Source: Streptomyces sp. F001
GTDB lineage: Bacteria; Actinomycetota; Actinomycetes; Streptomycetales; Streptomycetaceae
Direction of reading: 5' to 3'
DNA: 64,000 bases
Assembly (NCBI RefSeq): GCF_004187715.1
Contig: NZ_QZWF01000002.1
Span: 1,116,001 to 1,180,000 of the forward strand
The position numbers and the translations under genes are program-made. Under the pieces are notes generated by a model. The model was not told the origin of the DNA, made no database searches, and saw nothing but the letters and a program-made list of their open reading frames with translations. How positions within the stretch are numbered: position 1 is the stretch's first letter; each line of letters opens with the position of its first letter. Below are positions 10,338 to 19,507 of this stretch, one piece after another.

Positions 10338-12505
10338 CGGCTGTCCATGATGTCGGCGTAGAACTCGTCCTCCTCCAGCAGCACTTCTTCGTCGCCGGGG
10401 AACGCGGCCTCGCACTCGTCGTCCTCGTCATCGTCCCCGCCCAGATCCGCCCTAGCAGGCTCAACCACCTGCAGATCCGGACGGTCCCCCGCGTTACAGC
10501 CTCCGGGGGACGACGTCACCGCAGCCAGCCGGCGAAGCGACGGCAATTGGTTCACGTCGTCTGTTGGGGCGTCGTCCTCGCCGACCAGCCGCAGTCGTTC
10601 CTGGGACAGCCGCACCGCCATTCGCCGCTCGGTGCGGTCCGTGGCAAGCCCGGCGCCCCACCGCTCCAGCAGCTCGATCAGGGCACGCTTGGTGTCGGGG
10701 AACCGGTGGGTGCGGGCCGCGAGCCGACGGGCGTAGACCAACGCCTCGCGGCTCACCGGACCGTTCAACGCGGGTGCGTGTTCCCAGTCCAGGGTGTGCC
10801 ACCGGTGCGTCTTGGGATCCTGGAAGTAGATCTTGGTGATGTCGCCGCGGTCCACCGCGATCGGCCACTTGCCCGCGTCCACTCCGCGATAGGGACTGGG
10901 CAGAGTGCGGTACCCGTTGAGTGCTTCGCCGTTGTAGCGCAGGCCGTGGATCTCCACGCCGTAGTGCTGGATCGTGGTCCGCTCCTCCTCCAGAAATTCC
11001 AGGGCCAGATGAGGACGGGCGGGAATCTGCAAAGGGCCGGCGCGGGTGACGCCGTGCTCGAACATCTCCAGCGGGCTCAGCTCCAGACCTGGGACCTCCG
11101 GGACGGCGAGCCCGCGGTGGCGGCGCCGGTGATAGATCCGGGTGATCCACTCCCGGATGACCGCCTCGAGCTCGTCGAGGAAGAAGAACGCCTCCTCCTC
11201 GACGGCCTCACCCCGGCTGTGTACGTCGGAGCCCTTGTAGCCGGGCAGCGCGGCCAGCAGCCCCTGGTTGAGGGTGCGGAACCAGCGCTCCACCGGCTTG
11301 TCGGTCGGCGTGTAGGGGCGGGCCGGCTGCAGTGAGATGCCCAGTTTGGTGCACACGCTCTTGATGTGGTTCGAGACATAGATCTTGCCGTGGTCGAAGA
11401 CGATGGTCTCCGCGGCCACCGAGGGCAGCAACGGCTGGCCGTCCCGGTCGACCAACTGCTCGGCGTCCACCACGACGGTGGACGGCACTCCGCAATACGG
11501 CAGCGGCTCACCCTCGTCCCCCGGCGCCTCACGTGGGCGGACCGTCTCGAACAGCGCCCCGGCCACGTCCACCGACTGCGTGGACACCGGCGTCAGCCGC
11601 AGCCCAGTGATGACCCTGCTGTACAGGTCCATCGCGACCGTGAGCTCGCACTGCACCCAGCGACAGGTCACCGGCTCCATCGCGAACACGTCCAGCCGGT
11701 TGGTGTCGAGCACCACGTATTCGCCCGGGCGCGTCGCCCGCAACCGGCCGTAGACGCCCTGCGGCCGGTTCGCGATCGAGCGCTTGCCCTTCGTGCTGCC
11801 CTCGAAGGCGTTGGTTCCCTTCTCCAGCTCGCGCAGCAGCTCGTAACCGGTCGTCTTCGCCGGGATCGGCACCGCACCGCGGCCATGCTCCCTGGCCAGG
11901 CGCTCCTCGATCTCCAGCAGGACCAGTTTGCGTACCGGTCGACTGGATGTCACATGCCCTGCCAGCACCGAGCGGGCCATCTCCACCCAGCGCGGATCCG
12001 CCCGGTCCAGCACATTGCGCACTGGACGCTCGCTCACCAGACCCGCCGGCCCGGCCTTCCTCACCGCCGCCACCCAGCGGCGGACCGTACTTTCACCCAC
12101 TCCGAGCTCCGCAGCCTTGGCCGCGTACCGGTGCAGCATCGGAGTCCCCGGAGCGTAGTCCGGCCGCGGCTCGCCCTCCAGCGCCAACTCCGAGGAGCCG
12201 AGCCGGTAGCCGGTGAGGACTTCTTGGACATGGCGGACCCGGACCGTCAGCTCATCGTCCTCCTCATCGCTCAGCCCGCCCAGCCGCGCGGCGGCCGCAG
12301 GCTCCTCCTCGGGGACCTCCGTCAGGATCCGCGTCGAGGGATGAGACAGCAGCATCGAGACATCGACTTGCCGCCAAGCCGTGGCCTTTCCGCCCGAGGC
12401 CTGCTGCAGCAACACCCGGCGTCCTGTGACCTCGGCGACCGTGAACCGCTCGCCGTCGAAACTCAGGGGCAGTCCCGGCCGCAACGTCGCCGTCCACGCG
12501 CTCAT
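10334..12505 (-). CDS. tnsB: TnsB-like DDE transposase
   Basis: The ATG at 12505 follows GCGGAGGTGTGC and overlaps the tnsA stop as ATGA. I reject longer starts inside tnsA. The N-terminal half carries helix-turn-helix segments (AAELGVGESTVRRWVAAVRK). The rve-type catalytic core shows the three acidic residues: YVVLDTNRLDVF, then TIVFDHGKIYVSNHIK, then PTDKPVERWFRTLNQ. A Mu-type C-terminal beta-barrel region follows, and then a very acidic tail that probably contacts TnsC. It is about 723 residues, the usual length. It cuts and joins the 3' ends of the element after binding the end repeats. No broken residues were seen. Confidence 0.92.
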   Translation of the reverse strand: MSAWTATLRPGLPLSFDGERFTVAEVTGRRVLLQQASGGKATAWRQVDVSMLLSHPSTRILTEVPEEEPAAAARLGGLSDEEDDELTVRVRHVQEVLTGYRLGSSELALEGEPRPDYAPGTPMLHRYAAKAAELGVGESTVRRWVAAVRKAGPAGLVSERPVRNVLDRADPRWVEMARSVLAGHVTSSRPVRKLVLLEIEERLAREHGRGAVPIPAKTTGYELLRELEKGTNAFEGSTKGKRSIANRPQGVYGRLRATRPGEYVVLDTNRLDVFAMEPVTCRWVQCELTVAMDLYSRVITGLRLTPVSTQSVDVAGALFETVRPREAPGDEGEPLPYCGVPSTVVVDAEQLVDRDGQPLLPSVAAETIVFDHGKIYVSNHIKSVCTKLGISLQPARPYTPTDKPVERWFRTLNQGLLAALPGYKGSDVHSRGEAVEEEAFFFLDELEAVIREWITRIYHRRRHRGLAVPEVPGLELSPLEMFEHGVTRAGPLQIPARPHLALEFLEEERTTIQHYGVEIHGLRYNGEALNGYRTLPSPYRGVDAGKWPIAVDRGDITKIYFQDPKTHRWHTLDWEHAPALNGPVSREALVYARRLAARTHRFPDTKRALIELLERWGAGLATDRTERRMAVRLSQERLRLVGEDDAPTDDVNQLPSLRRLAAVTSSPGGCNAGDRPDLQVVEPARADLGGDDDEDDECEAAFPGDEEVLLEEDEFYADIMDSR

Positions 12506-13254
12506 GCACACCTCCGCAGCACCGAATCGCCCGAGATCGGACGAGACAGATCGGTGACCAGCCGCCCGGACCACAACAGCGCCATCAGCGCAGGACGCAC
12601 CTCATGGGCCGGGCGTCCGCCCGCCAGCCGTCGCTCGGCCACCGCAAGCTCATCCCCACCCCGCACGCTCTGCCAGGCGGCGCGGACATCGTGTTCCGGC
12701 ACTACGCCCGGCCGCCGGTAGGCCGCCAGGAACCGCACGTTCGCCAGCACCACAGGATCCGCACCTGACCAGACCGCGTACTCCCAGCCACGTCGCTCGA
12801 CCAGCTCACCCGGCCAGGCCAGCGCCTCCGATACCTTCGGATCGCCCAGCCGGTCTGCTGGCTTGACGTTCACCACCCGTGCCGTTTCCGACCGCATCAC
12901 CAGCAAGAAATCCGGAACATGCCGCCGCACACGGCCGCCGATCCGGGCCACCAGACAGCACGGCTGGCCGTAGATCCCCCGCACCGCAGGATCGAAGTCG
13001 GCCAGCAGTAACTGGGCCAGTTCCAGCCGGCTCTCATACACGACCGGCCCGCCCGTGGTGGCCGACATGTACGTGCCGGAGTAGTGCCGCTGGCCGCGCA
13101 CCGAACGAAACTGCCGCCACGGCACCGACTCCGCGAAGTCGGCCAGCCGCAACTGCGAGAGCGGCACCGTTCGTACCGAACTGTCGACGTACCGGATCGA
13201 CGCAAAGGGTGCCGAACCCTCGTCGCCGACCCCGCTCACGCTGCGTACGGCCAT
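12502..13254 (-). CDS. tnsA: TnsA-like endonuclease
   Basis: First gene of the operon, from the ATG at 13254. No strong ribosome site is visible and the start could lie slightly downstream. The PD-(D/E)XK-type residues of TnsA are present: Glu in VVYESRLELAQLL, Asp in RRHVPDFLLVM, and Lys in ARVVNVKPAD. TnsA cuts the 5' ends, which allows cut-and-paste transposition rather than cointegrate formation. The C-terminal half (VLANVRFLAAYRRPGVVPEH) is the TnsB/TnsC-interacting part. At 250 residues the length fits. The non-coding region to its right is the expected position of the right end of the transposon. Confidence 0.88.
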   Translation of the reverse strand: MAVRSVSGVGDEGSAPFASIRYVDSSVRTVPLSQLRLADFAESVPWRQFRSVRGQRHYSGTYMSATTGGPVVYESRLELAQLLLADFDPAVRGIYGQPCCLVARIGGRVRRHVPDFLLVMRSETARVVNVKPADRLGDPKVSEALAWPGELVERRGWEYAVWSGADPVVLANVRFLAAYRRPGVVPEHDVRAAWQSVRGGDELAVAERRLAGGRPAHEVRPALMALLWSGRLVTDLSRPISGDSVLRRCA

Positions 13255-13340
13255 GGCACCGGACGGTACGGAGCACCGGTGCGCATCCGCTACGAAGGAT
13301 CACAACAGTCCGATAAGCGACAACTGCTGACCGTAGCCAG

Positions 13341-13397
13341 TGTTCATGATCGCCTGGAAATGCTCAGACGGTGCTCATGGTCACCTGGAATTGCTCA
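13341..13397 (+). repeat. Two tandem 26-bp repeats, candidate TnsB-binding sites at the right end
   Basis: Copy 1 is 13341-13366 (TGTTCATGATCGCCTGGAAA then TGCTCA). Copy 2 is 13372-13397 (TGCTCATGGTCACCTGGAAT then TGCTCA). They match at 22 of 26 positions with a 31-base period, and lie about 90 bases outside the start of tnsA. Tn7-like ends carry several such repeats of about 20 bp bound by TnsB. I did not find an inverted copy at the other side, so the outer boundary is not fixed. Confidence 0.5.
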
Positions 13398-13494
13398 CGC
13401 TTCTCCGGAACCTACATGGGCCGTGGGGTGAGTGGTCGGTGTGAGCAGTTCGTTGATGAGCTGCTCGGTTTCCGGTTCGGGGGAGCAGTCCAAC

Positions 13495-13611
13495 TGTGAG
13501 GTCGCACCGTTGTTGCGGTGGCCGCATGCTGTTGACCTGCGGTGCCGCAGATGGATTGCGACGGTTCTGGACCCGGCGCGAGCCGTTTGGCCTGCGGTCC
13601 CGCAGGTTGGG
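13495..13611 (+). repeat. Structured dispersed repeat, copy A
   Basis: About 117 bases, roughly 87% identical by eye to 46447-46564 in the same orientation. It contains three short hairpins: TGCGG/CCGCA, CTGCGG/CCGCAG and ACCTGCGG/CCGCAGGT. It has no obvious terminal inverted repeat or target duplication and no convincing reading frame. The family is not recognised. Confidence 0.65.
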
Positions 13612-13999
13612 TGAGACTGCCGCAGTTGCGGTGAGAACGCCTACTGCGGGGTGCTGGGGGAGTGCGCCGGAAGGTGGTCATGGGCGCAGTGCCGTGGCAG
13701 GTAGGCGAGAGCTGGCGGAGTCGGTGCGGCGAGGATGCGGAGGCTCGCGAGCCCTTCTCCGCGAAGTGAGGGTGGCCGGATGGCGGACGCCTGCGGTCCC
13801 GCGCCTTCCCTCAGTCGTCGACACAGTGTCCGGTGGTTGTGAACGGGGCAGGGGAGGCCCAGTTGCCGACCGAGGAGAGGGCGCTGGCAGATGCCCGTGA
13901 CGCTTCGCACGGTTTGGCACAGGGCTCAGGGGACCAAGGGGCCGGGTCGGAGAAGGTGTCGTCGACCCACCAATTTCACAACCGCACATACGGTCCAGA

Positions 14000-14018
14000 T
14001 GTCCAGACTGTTTGGACA
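14000..14018. promoter_or_regulatory. Inverted repeat upstream of the large ATPase gene
   Basis: TGTCCA (14000-14005) and TGGACA (14013-14018) are separated by seven bases, ending 19 bases before the GTG start. The position suits an operator. The product of the downstream gene begins with a winged-helix domain, so autoregulation is possible but is only an inference. Confidence 0.35.
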
Positions 14019-14037
14019 TTAAGGGTATGGTGGCCGC

Positions 14038-17000
14038 GTGACTTCAACCGTCGACCTGCTCCGCGGCATGTTGGGCGGCAACGCGTATAGGGCCTTGGAG
14101 GCCTTGGCTGGCACGGCCACGCCCTTGTCCGGCCGGATGGTCGCGAAAGCCCTGGACGTATCGCCGACTACGGCAACAGCGGCCCTGGACAAGCTCCGAG
14201 AGGCCGACTTCGCCAACGCAAGCCAGGTCGGGCGGGCCAAGCACTGGCGTCTCAACACCGACAACGACGTGCTGCGCACGTGGCTGGAGGAGACCCGGGT
14301 GAGCGCCGCTGACGCTCCGGCTCCTACCGGGATGAGCCCGTACGCGACGGGTGGCGGCGGCGTCACCTTCGAGCGCAAGGTCGCCGTCCAGTACCTCGCC
14401 CATCTCCTTCTCGGCGATGGCGCGTCCGAGCTGGGCGACAGTCGGTCAGTCGTCAGCGTGGCCTTTCAGAAGGCGCCGGAACACTCGGTGGACGACCTCG
14501 TCATCCACGCGGCCCGTGCCGACGAGCCGGAGCCGTCCCTGGTACTCGCCATGGCCGTGCGCCGCGCACCTGACCTTGTGCAGAGCAACGAGTCGAGCGC
14601 CAAGCTCATCTGTACGTTCGTGCAGGAGGTCCTCAACGCACCCGCAGAGGGGCCTGAACACCGGGCGGCTCTGGTCGTCGCCGGTCCGCAAGAGCACGCG
14701 GAGCAGCTGGCGGTACTCGCTGCCGAGGCCGTCATGCAAAAGGATGCGCCCAGCTTCTTCGGTCTCATCCGGACGCACCGGAAGTTCCCCGCCGGCGTTC
14801 GCACACGGCTCACGCACATCGAAGAACTTGTCAAACTCGCACTGGCCACGCTCGGCACCGCCGACCCCAGCACACAACTTGTCGAACAGCGCACTTGGGA
14901 GCTGCTGTCACGGCTGACCGTGCTCATGCCTCGACTCGAGACACCGGACGAATCGGACTGGTCCCGAGTAACGAACTCCTTGATCCCCGTGGCCCGCGGC
15001 ATGGACCTCTACGGGGCTACGCGGTTGCTGGAACGGCTCGTTGCTCTGGCTGACGAGTACCCGCCGAAGGCGGCCACCGTCGACCTGAGTCTTCTGCGTC
15101 GCGATGCGCACCAGGTCCTCGACTCGGCCACGCGTCGCCACCGGCAGGGATGGAGGGCACTCGGTCACCTTCACGAACGGGCTCTTGCATCGGTGCGCGA
15201 CGAGATCGCTACCGAGGACAGTCGCACGGTGCATCTTGACCGGAGTGACACGGCAAGTCAGCTGCTCCAGCTCGTTAAGTCCCCGGCCGCGGCTGTCGTC
15301 GCGCACGGTGACTCCGGCGTGGGCAAGAGCGCCCTGGTCGTGCGCACGCTCGCCGACGCTGCGCACGACCCTGATTCCCTGCAGGTGGCGTGCATCAACC
15401 TGCGGCATCTCCCCCCGACCACCGTGGAATTGGAGTCTGTACTCGGCACTTCGCTTACCGCGCTTCTCGGCGAGCTGAGCGCCCCTCGACGCCTGCTTGT
15501 CATCGACGGCGCCGACGCGCTCGCCGAGGGCCTACGGAACCCCTTCCTCTATCTGATCGACGCGGCTGGTCAGGCCGACGTCAAAGTTGTCGCCGTCACG
15601 GCGAACGACGCCCAGCAAGTCGTCCGTGACACGATCAACGAACGCTGCGTCGGGGAGGTCGCCGGCTTCGAGGTACCACTGCTGACCGATGCCCAGGTGG
15701 CCGAAATCGTCGCAGTCTTTGACGAGTTGTCCGCCCTCGCGGCGGACTCGCGGTCACGTGAGCTGCTGCGCAGACCCGTGGTGGTGGACCTGCTCGTCCG
15801 AGGAGGCGTGAAGACCACACCCCTCAGCGACGCCGATGCCATGCAGCAGGTGTGGTCAGGACTGGTGCTCCGCCAGCGTCCTGAACGCGGGACCCCGGAC
15901 GCCCGGAACATCGCCCTTCTCCGCCTGGCCGCCCTTGAACTCGGCCAAGGAGACCCCCTGGAGGTCGTCGGAGCGATCGATCCCACGGCGCTTGCCGGAC
16001 TGCGCCAGGACGGAGTGCTGCGTACGGACACGGACGACCCGTTTGCCATCGGCCCGCAGTTCGCACACGACGAAGTGCGCCGGTATGCGATCGCCCGGCT
16101 CTTCCTCTCGGCCGGCCACCCCACGGCGAAATTGATCGAGGCCGGCGTGCCTCGCTGGGCGCTCGGTGCCGCACGCCTTGCCTGCCAGGCACTGCTTGCC
16201 GTTCCCGACACCCCGAAAGCCCCTCTGCACGGTAGGTTCGCCCGCCTGCAGCAGGCCTTCGACGACCTGGTCACGGCAGGCCACGGCGACCGCTGGGGAG
16301 ACGTGCCCGGTGAAGCGCTCCTGACACTCGGAGCGCCCGACCCGGTCCTGCGCGAAGCCTGGCCGACACTGCGCGCCGAGCCCGGCACCGGCCTGCGGCG
16401 ACTCATCCGTCTCGTGCACCAGCGGCTGCACAACGAAGCGGGCCTAGTGCGGATCGCCGCAGCCGAACCGCTCATCGCCCTGCTCCTTGAGGAAGACGAA
16501 CCCTGGCGACAAGGCAAACACGTCGAGGACGTGCTGAGGGACTGGCTCCACGCCGTCATCATCGCGGATACTCCTGCCGGGTATCCGCTCCGGGTCAGGC
16601 TGCACGATCGCCTGCTTGCCGCCTGCGCCGCTGCTGATCGCAGGCTTAGCGACGAGCAGGCAGCCGCGGCTGCGGCCAAGGCGGCTCTGTCGCCGGAGGA
16701 AGCCGAAGCCGAGCGCCAGTACCTGGAGAGGCGGCGGCTGCTCTTCATGGGAGACAGCCGTCGGCGCGAGCGCCTTCGTCGACGGCTTGAGCTCCCTCGT
16801 GAGATCACCGATGAGCTCATGGTCGAGTTGTTGGCACTGCTCGGACCGGATCTCGGGGAGGACGGCGAGGCCGTCCTGCGCCGCGTTGCGCGCGACGCGC
16901 CGGCCTGGGTCGGTCCCGCCGTCGAGGAGGTACTGACCGGCCGGGCGCTGGCCATGTATCGGCGCGGTTTCCTTGCCGAGCTGACCGAGGCCTACTACAT

Positions 17001-19440
17001 CAACGAGGACCAAGACGGGGCAAGACTCCACCAGTACGGCATCCGGCGCCATAGCGCTCGCATGCTCGGCGTGGGCCCTCTTGCGGCCTGGTACCGCGGC
17101 CCGTTCATGCCGCTGTTCCGCTCGGACTTCCGCAACGGCGTCTCGGTACTGAACCGCATGCTCAACCACGCCGCACTGGCGCGCGCACGCACCCTCGCAG
17201 CCGGTCACCGCCACGACAGCGCCCGCATCGAGGACCACAACCTCGACGCCTACCGCACTGACCTCGACGTCGCAGGGGCGCGCCGGATCTACGTCGGAGA
17301 CGAGCACGTCTGGCTCTGGTACCGGGGGACGGGCGTCGGCCCGTATCCCTGTATGAGCGCACTGCAAGCGCTGGAGCAGATGTGCGACCAACTGGTCGAG
17401 GCGGACATCCCCCTGGACACGTTGGTCGCCATCTTGCTCGAGGACTGCGAGAACCTGGCGATGGTCGGCTTGGTCGTCGGGCTGCTCGTTCGCCACCTGG
17501 AACGCGCCGACCCTCTGTTGGACCGCTTTCTCACCGAGCCGGTGATCTGGAGCCTGGAGTTCGGACGTGTCGTCCAGGAAGCGAGCGGCTTGAAGGCAGC
17601 CGCCGAGGGACTGGCGGCTCCTGAGCGGCGGCGCTGGTCGCTGCGGGAGGCAGCCATGACGATGGTGCTGCGCGCTGACGATCAGCGAACGGATGAGCTA
17701 CGACTGATCGGGCAACGGCTTGTCGCGACGGCCAGGCGACTGGTCGAGGAAGAATTTAGCGAGTTTGATGAGCCAGCCGTCCAAGAACAGCTCGCGCCGG
17801 TGCGTGCCTGGGCCAGCATCCTCGACCGTGGCACCTACCAGGCGCAGCAAGTGGAGGAGGGACTGCAGATCCAGAGCACGCCGCCCCAAGACGTCGTTGA
17901 AGCGCTGCAGATCAGGAACGTCGAAACGGCCCGTGCGCAGGAGGCCATTCGGCTCAGCGTCCGCTATTACATCGATCCCAAGAACGGCAAGGACGACGCC
18001 GTCGACGCGGACGACTTGGTCTCCGACCTGGCTGTGGCCCAAGAACTTCGTGAGAATCCGCCCGGCCTCGACCCCAGTGGCCAGTGGGATGCACCAGCCG
18101 CGGTGGCCGCGACGGCACTCACCGCAGCCATCGTGGACGGCGTCGTCCTGCCCGTCGACGCACTGCGCTTCGCCGTCGACACACTCCTGCGCATCGGCGA
18201 GGACGCGGTACCACCGCGTCGGTTCGAATCCGAGGACTCCTACTTTGAACAGGGGGCGGACCGCATTGCTGCACAGGCGCTGCCGCTCCTTCTTCTGCCT
18301 GCTGCTGCGGAGCTCCGCGCCCAGCTTGACGGCAAAGACGGTTCCACGATGTACCGTCAGGCCGCTGTCGCGGCGGGCAAACTGGCGCATTCTCTCCCCA
18401 ACGAGGTTCGTGTGCAGCTGGCCCGCGGCCTCGACCATGTCTGGCCGGCTGCGTGCACAGCCGGAAACACCACCTGTCATCACGAAACCGCCTTTCAGCT
18501 AGCGGTCGAGACGGTGCGCGACTGCACCCTCGGAGACTGGGATCCCGAGACCGGCCAGCGCAAGTTCGTCGTGCTCGACGATCCCGTCAAGCACTCGCTC
18601 GCCGGAGCCGCCGCCGACTCCATCTACGTAGACCGCCTCGATGCAGCGATCAGGGCCCTCGGCCCGGCATCGGCGGCGCCGAGCTGCGTCTCGGCCACAG
18701 CTCGTGAACTCCTCGCCGTCCTCCTCGCCACGCACCGCCGCGCGTTGCTCGCGTCCGAGTACGACATGGACAGCCGCGGCACCCACGCCCTGATCGCGGC
18801 GCGGGCACTGCTTGCGGTGGCAGGAACGGGCGATGACGCACCCGTCTTCCAGCACATCGACGCCTATGCCGACGATGCGACGCTCCTCGGCAGCTTCCTG
18901 TGCGCGCTGTCCTCCGCTGCCGAGGAGTCTGCGGACAGAGCAGCCACCGCGAAGCGGATGTGGCCGACCGTGATCGCCCATGTGATCGCGCTGCAAGCCT
19001 CCGGGCACACTCCCTTCGCAGGGCGAAGCGAGTACCGCTCCGCCCTGGCTTCGCTCCTGCCCAACCCCGCCCCCGAAACCGCCTATCTCTACCGGGAAGT
19101 TCAGGGCGAGCCCATCGTCTGGTGGGATCCGCTGGCCTGGCAGGACACCGTCGCCCAGTGGTTGCCCTTCGCTCAGGGCCACGCAGCATGCGTCGATCAG
19201 CTCATCGGCTTCATCAAGCCCCTGCCGGCCGAGGAGCAGGTACACCTCGGCCTTCCCTGGGTGGCGAACCTTGTCCTCGCCAATCCCAGCCAAGTAGCGA
19301 CCCGCACTTACCTACTGACGTCATGGCTGATCGAACTACGCCAAACTGTGGCCGACGCGGGCATGCCAGCCGACTGGCAACGGGTGGTCGACGCACTCGT
19401 AGTTGCTGGAGTGTCCCGACTCGCACCGTACTCGGAGTAA
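14038..19440 (+). CDS. 1800-residue winged-helix / nuclease-like / P-loop ATPase (STAND-like), candidate defence protein
   Basis: GTG start at 14038. Residues 1-85 form a winged helix (ALDVSPTTATAALDKLREAD). Residues about 103-260 start FERKVAVQYLAHLLLGDGAS and contain EHSVDDLVIHA, like the PD-(D/E)XK-type module at the front of several large defence NTPases. However, the usual Gln-x-Lys is replaced by MAVRR, so cleavage activity is doubtful. Walker A HGDSGVGKSALV lies at about 424 and Walker B RRLLVIDGADAL at about 484. The remaining 1200 or so residues are alpha-helical repeats of the kind STAND sensors use to recognise ligands. Nothing is broken over 5.4 kb, which contrasts with its neighbours. 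It is followed after 68-130 bases by a nuclease-like gene on the same strand. I cannot name the family. Confidence 0.65.
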   Translation: MTSTVDLLRGMLGGNAYRALEALAGTATPLSGRMVAKALDVSPTTATAALDKLREADFANASQVGRAKHWRLNTDNDVLRTWLEETRVSAADAPAPTGMSPYATGGGGVTFERKVAVQYLAHLLLGDGASELGDSRSVVSVAFQKAPEHSVDDLVIHAARADEPEPSLVLAMAVRRAPDLVQSNESSAKLICTFVQEVLNAPAEGPEHRAALVVAGPQEHAEQLAVLAAEAVMQKDAPSFFGLIRTHRKFPAGVRTRLTHIEELVKLALATLGTADPSTQLVEQRTWELLSRLTVLMPRLETPDESDWSRVTNSLIPVARGMDLYGATRLLERLVALADEYPPKAATVDLSLLRRDAHQVLDSATRRHRQGWRALGHLHERALASVRDEIATEDSRTVHLDRSDTASQLLQLVKSPAAAVVAHGDSGVGKSALVVRTLADAAHDPDSLQVACINLRHLPPTTVELESVLGTSLTALLGELSAPRRLLVIDGADALAEGLRNPFLYLIDAAGQADVKVVAVTANDAQQVVRDTINERCVGEVAGFEVPLLTDAQVAEIVAVFDELSALAADSRSRELLRRPVVVDLLVRGGVKTTPLSDADAMQQVWSGLVLRQRPERGTPDARNIALLRLAALELGQGDPLEVVGAIDPTALAGLRQDGVLRTDTDDPFAIGPQFAHDEVRRYAIARLFLSAGHPTAKLIEAGVPRWALGAARLACQALLAVPDTPKAPLHGRFARLQQAFDDLVTAGHGDRWGDVPGEALLTLGAPDPVLREAWPTLRAEPGTGLRRLIRLVHQRLHNEAGLVRIAAAEPLIALLLEEDEPWRQGKHVEDVLRDWLHAVIIADTPAGYPLRVRLHDRLLAACAAADRRLSDEQAAAAAAKAALSPEEAEAERQYLERRRLLFMGDSRRRERLRRRLELPREITDELMVELLALLGPDLGEDGEAVLRRVARDAPAWVGPAVEEVLTGRALAMYRRGFLAELTEAYYINEDQDGARLHQYGIRRHSARMLGVGPLAAWYRGPFMPLFRSDFRNGVSVLNRMLNHAALARARTLAAGHRHDSARIEDHNLDAYRTDLDVAGARRIYVGDEHVWLWYRGTGVGPYPCMSALQALEQMCDQLVEADIPLDTLVAILLEDCENLAMVGLVVGLLVRHLERADPLLDRFLTEPVIWSLEFGRVVQEASGLKAAAEGLAAPERRRWSLREAAMTMVLRADDQRTDELRLIGQRLVATARRLVEEEFSEFDEPAVQEQLAPVRAWASILDRGTYQAQQVEEGLQIQSTPPQDVVEALQIRNVETARAQEAIRLSVRYYIDPKNGKDDAVDADDLVSDLAVAQELRENPPGLDPSGQWDAPAAVAATALTAAIVDGVVLPVDALRFAVDTLLRIGEDAVPPRRFESEDSYFEQGADRIAAQALPLLLLPAAAELRAQLDGKDGSTMYRQAAVAAGKLAHSLPNEVRVQLARGLDHVWPAACTAGNTTCHHETAFQLAVETVRDCTLGDWDPETGQRKFVVLDDPVKHSLAGAAADSIYVDRLDAAIRALGPASAAPSCVSATARELLAVLLATHRRALLASEYDMDSRGTHALIAARALLAVAGTGDDAPVFQHIDAYADDATLLGSFLCALSSAAEESADRAATAKRMWPTVIAHVIALQASGHTPFAGRSEYRSALASLLPNPAPETAYLYREVQGEPIVWWDPLAWQDTVAQWLPFAQGHAACVDQLIGFIKPLPAEEQVHLGLPWVANLVLANPSQVATRTYLLTSWLIELRQTVADAGMPADWQRVVDALVVAGVSRLAPYSE

Positions 19441-19507
19441 CCGTGCCGGGAGACGGAGCGCGCACAACAAGGCAAAGTCGACGGGTACGGTGACGCAGTG
19501 AACATCG

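Larger units (their letters stand above)
13255..14037. other. Non-coding region: probable transposon end, structured repeat, promoter of the large ATPase gene
   Basis: About 780 bases without a credible gene. From left to right they hold the leader of tnsA, two 26-bp direct repeats (13341-13397), a structured repeat shared with 46447-46564, about 380 bases in which I recognise nothing, and an inverted repeat just before the GTG at 14038. Confidence 0.7.

Noticed and set aside
15570..16955. Long minus-strand open frame opposite the large ATPase gene
   Set aside because: It is a Ser/Arg-rich shadow frame caused by GC bias. The plus strand has clear ATPase motifs and no stops over 5.4 kb.
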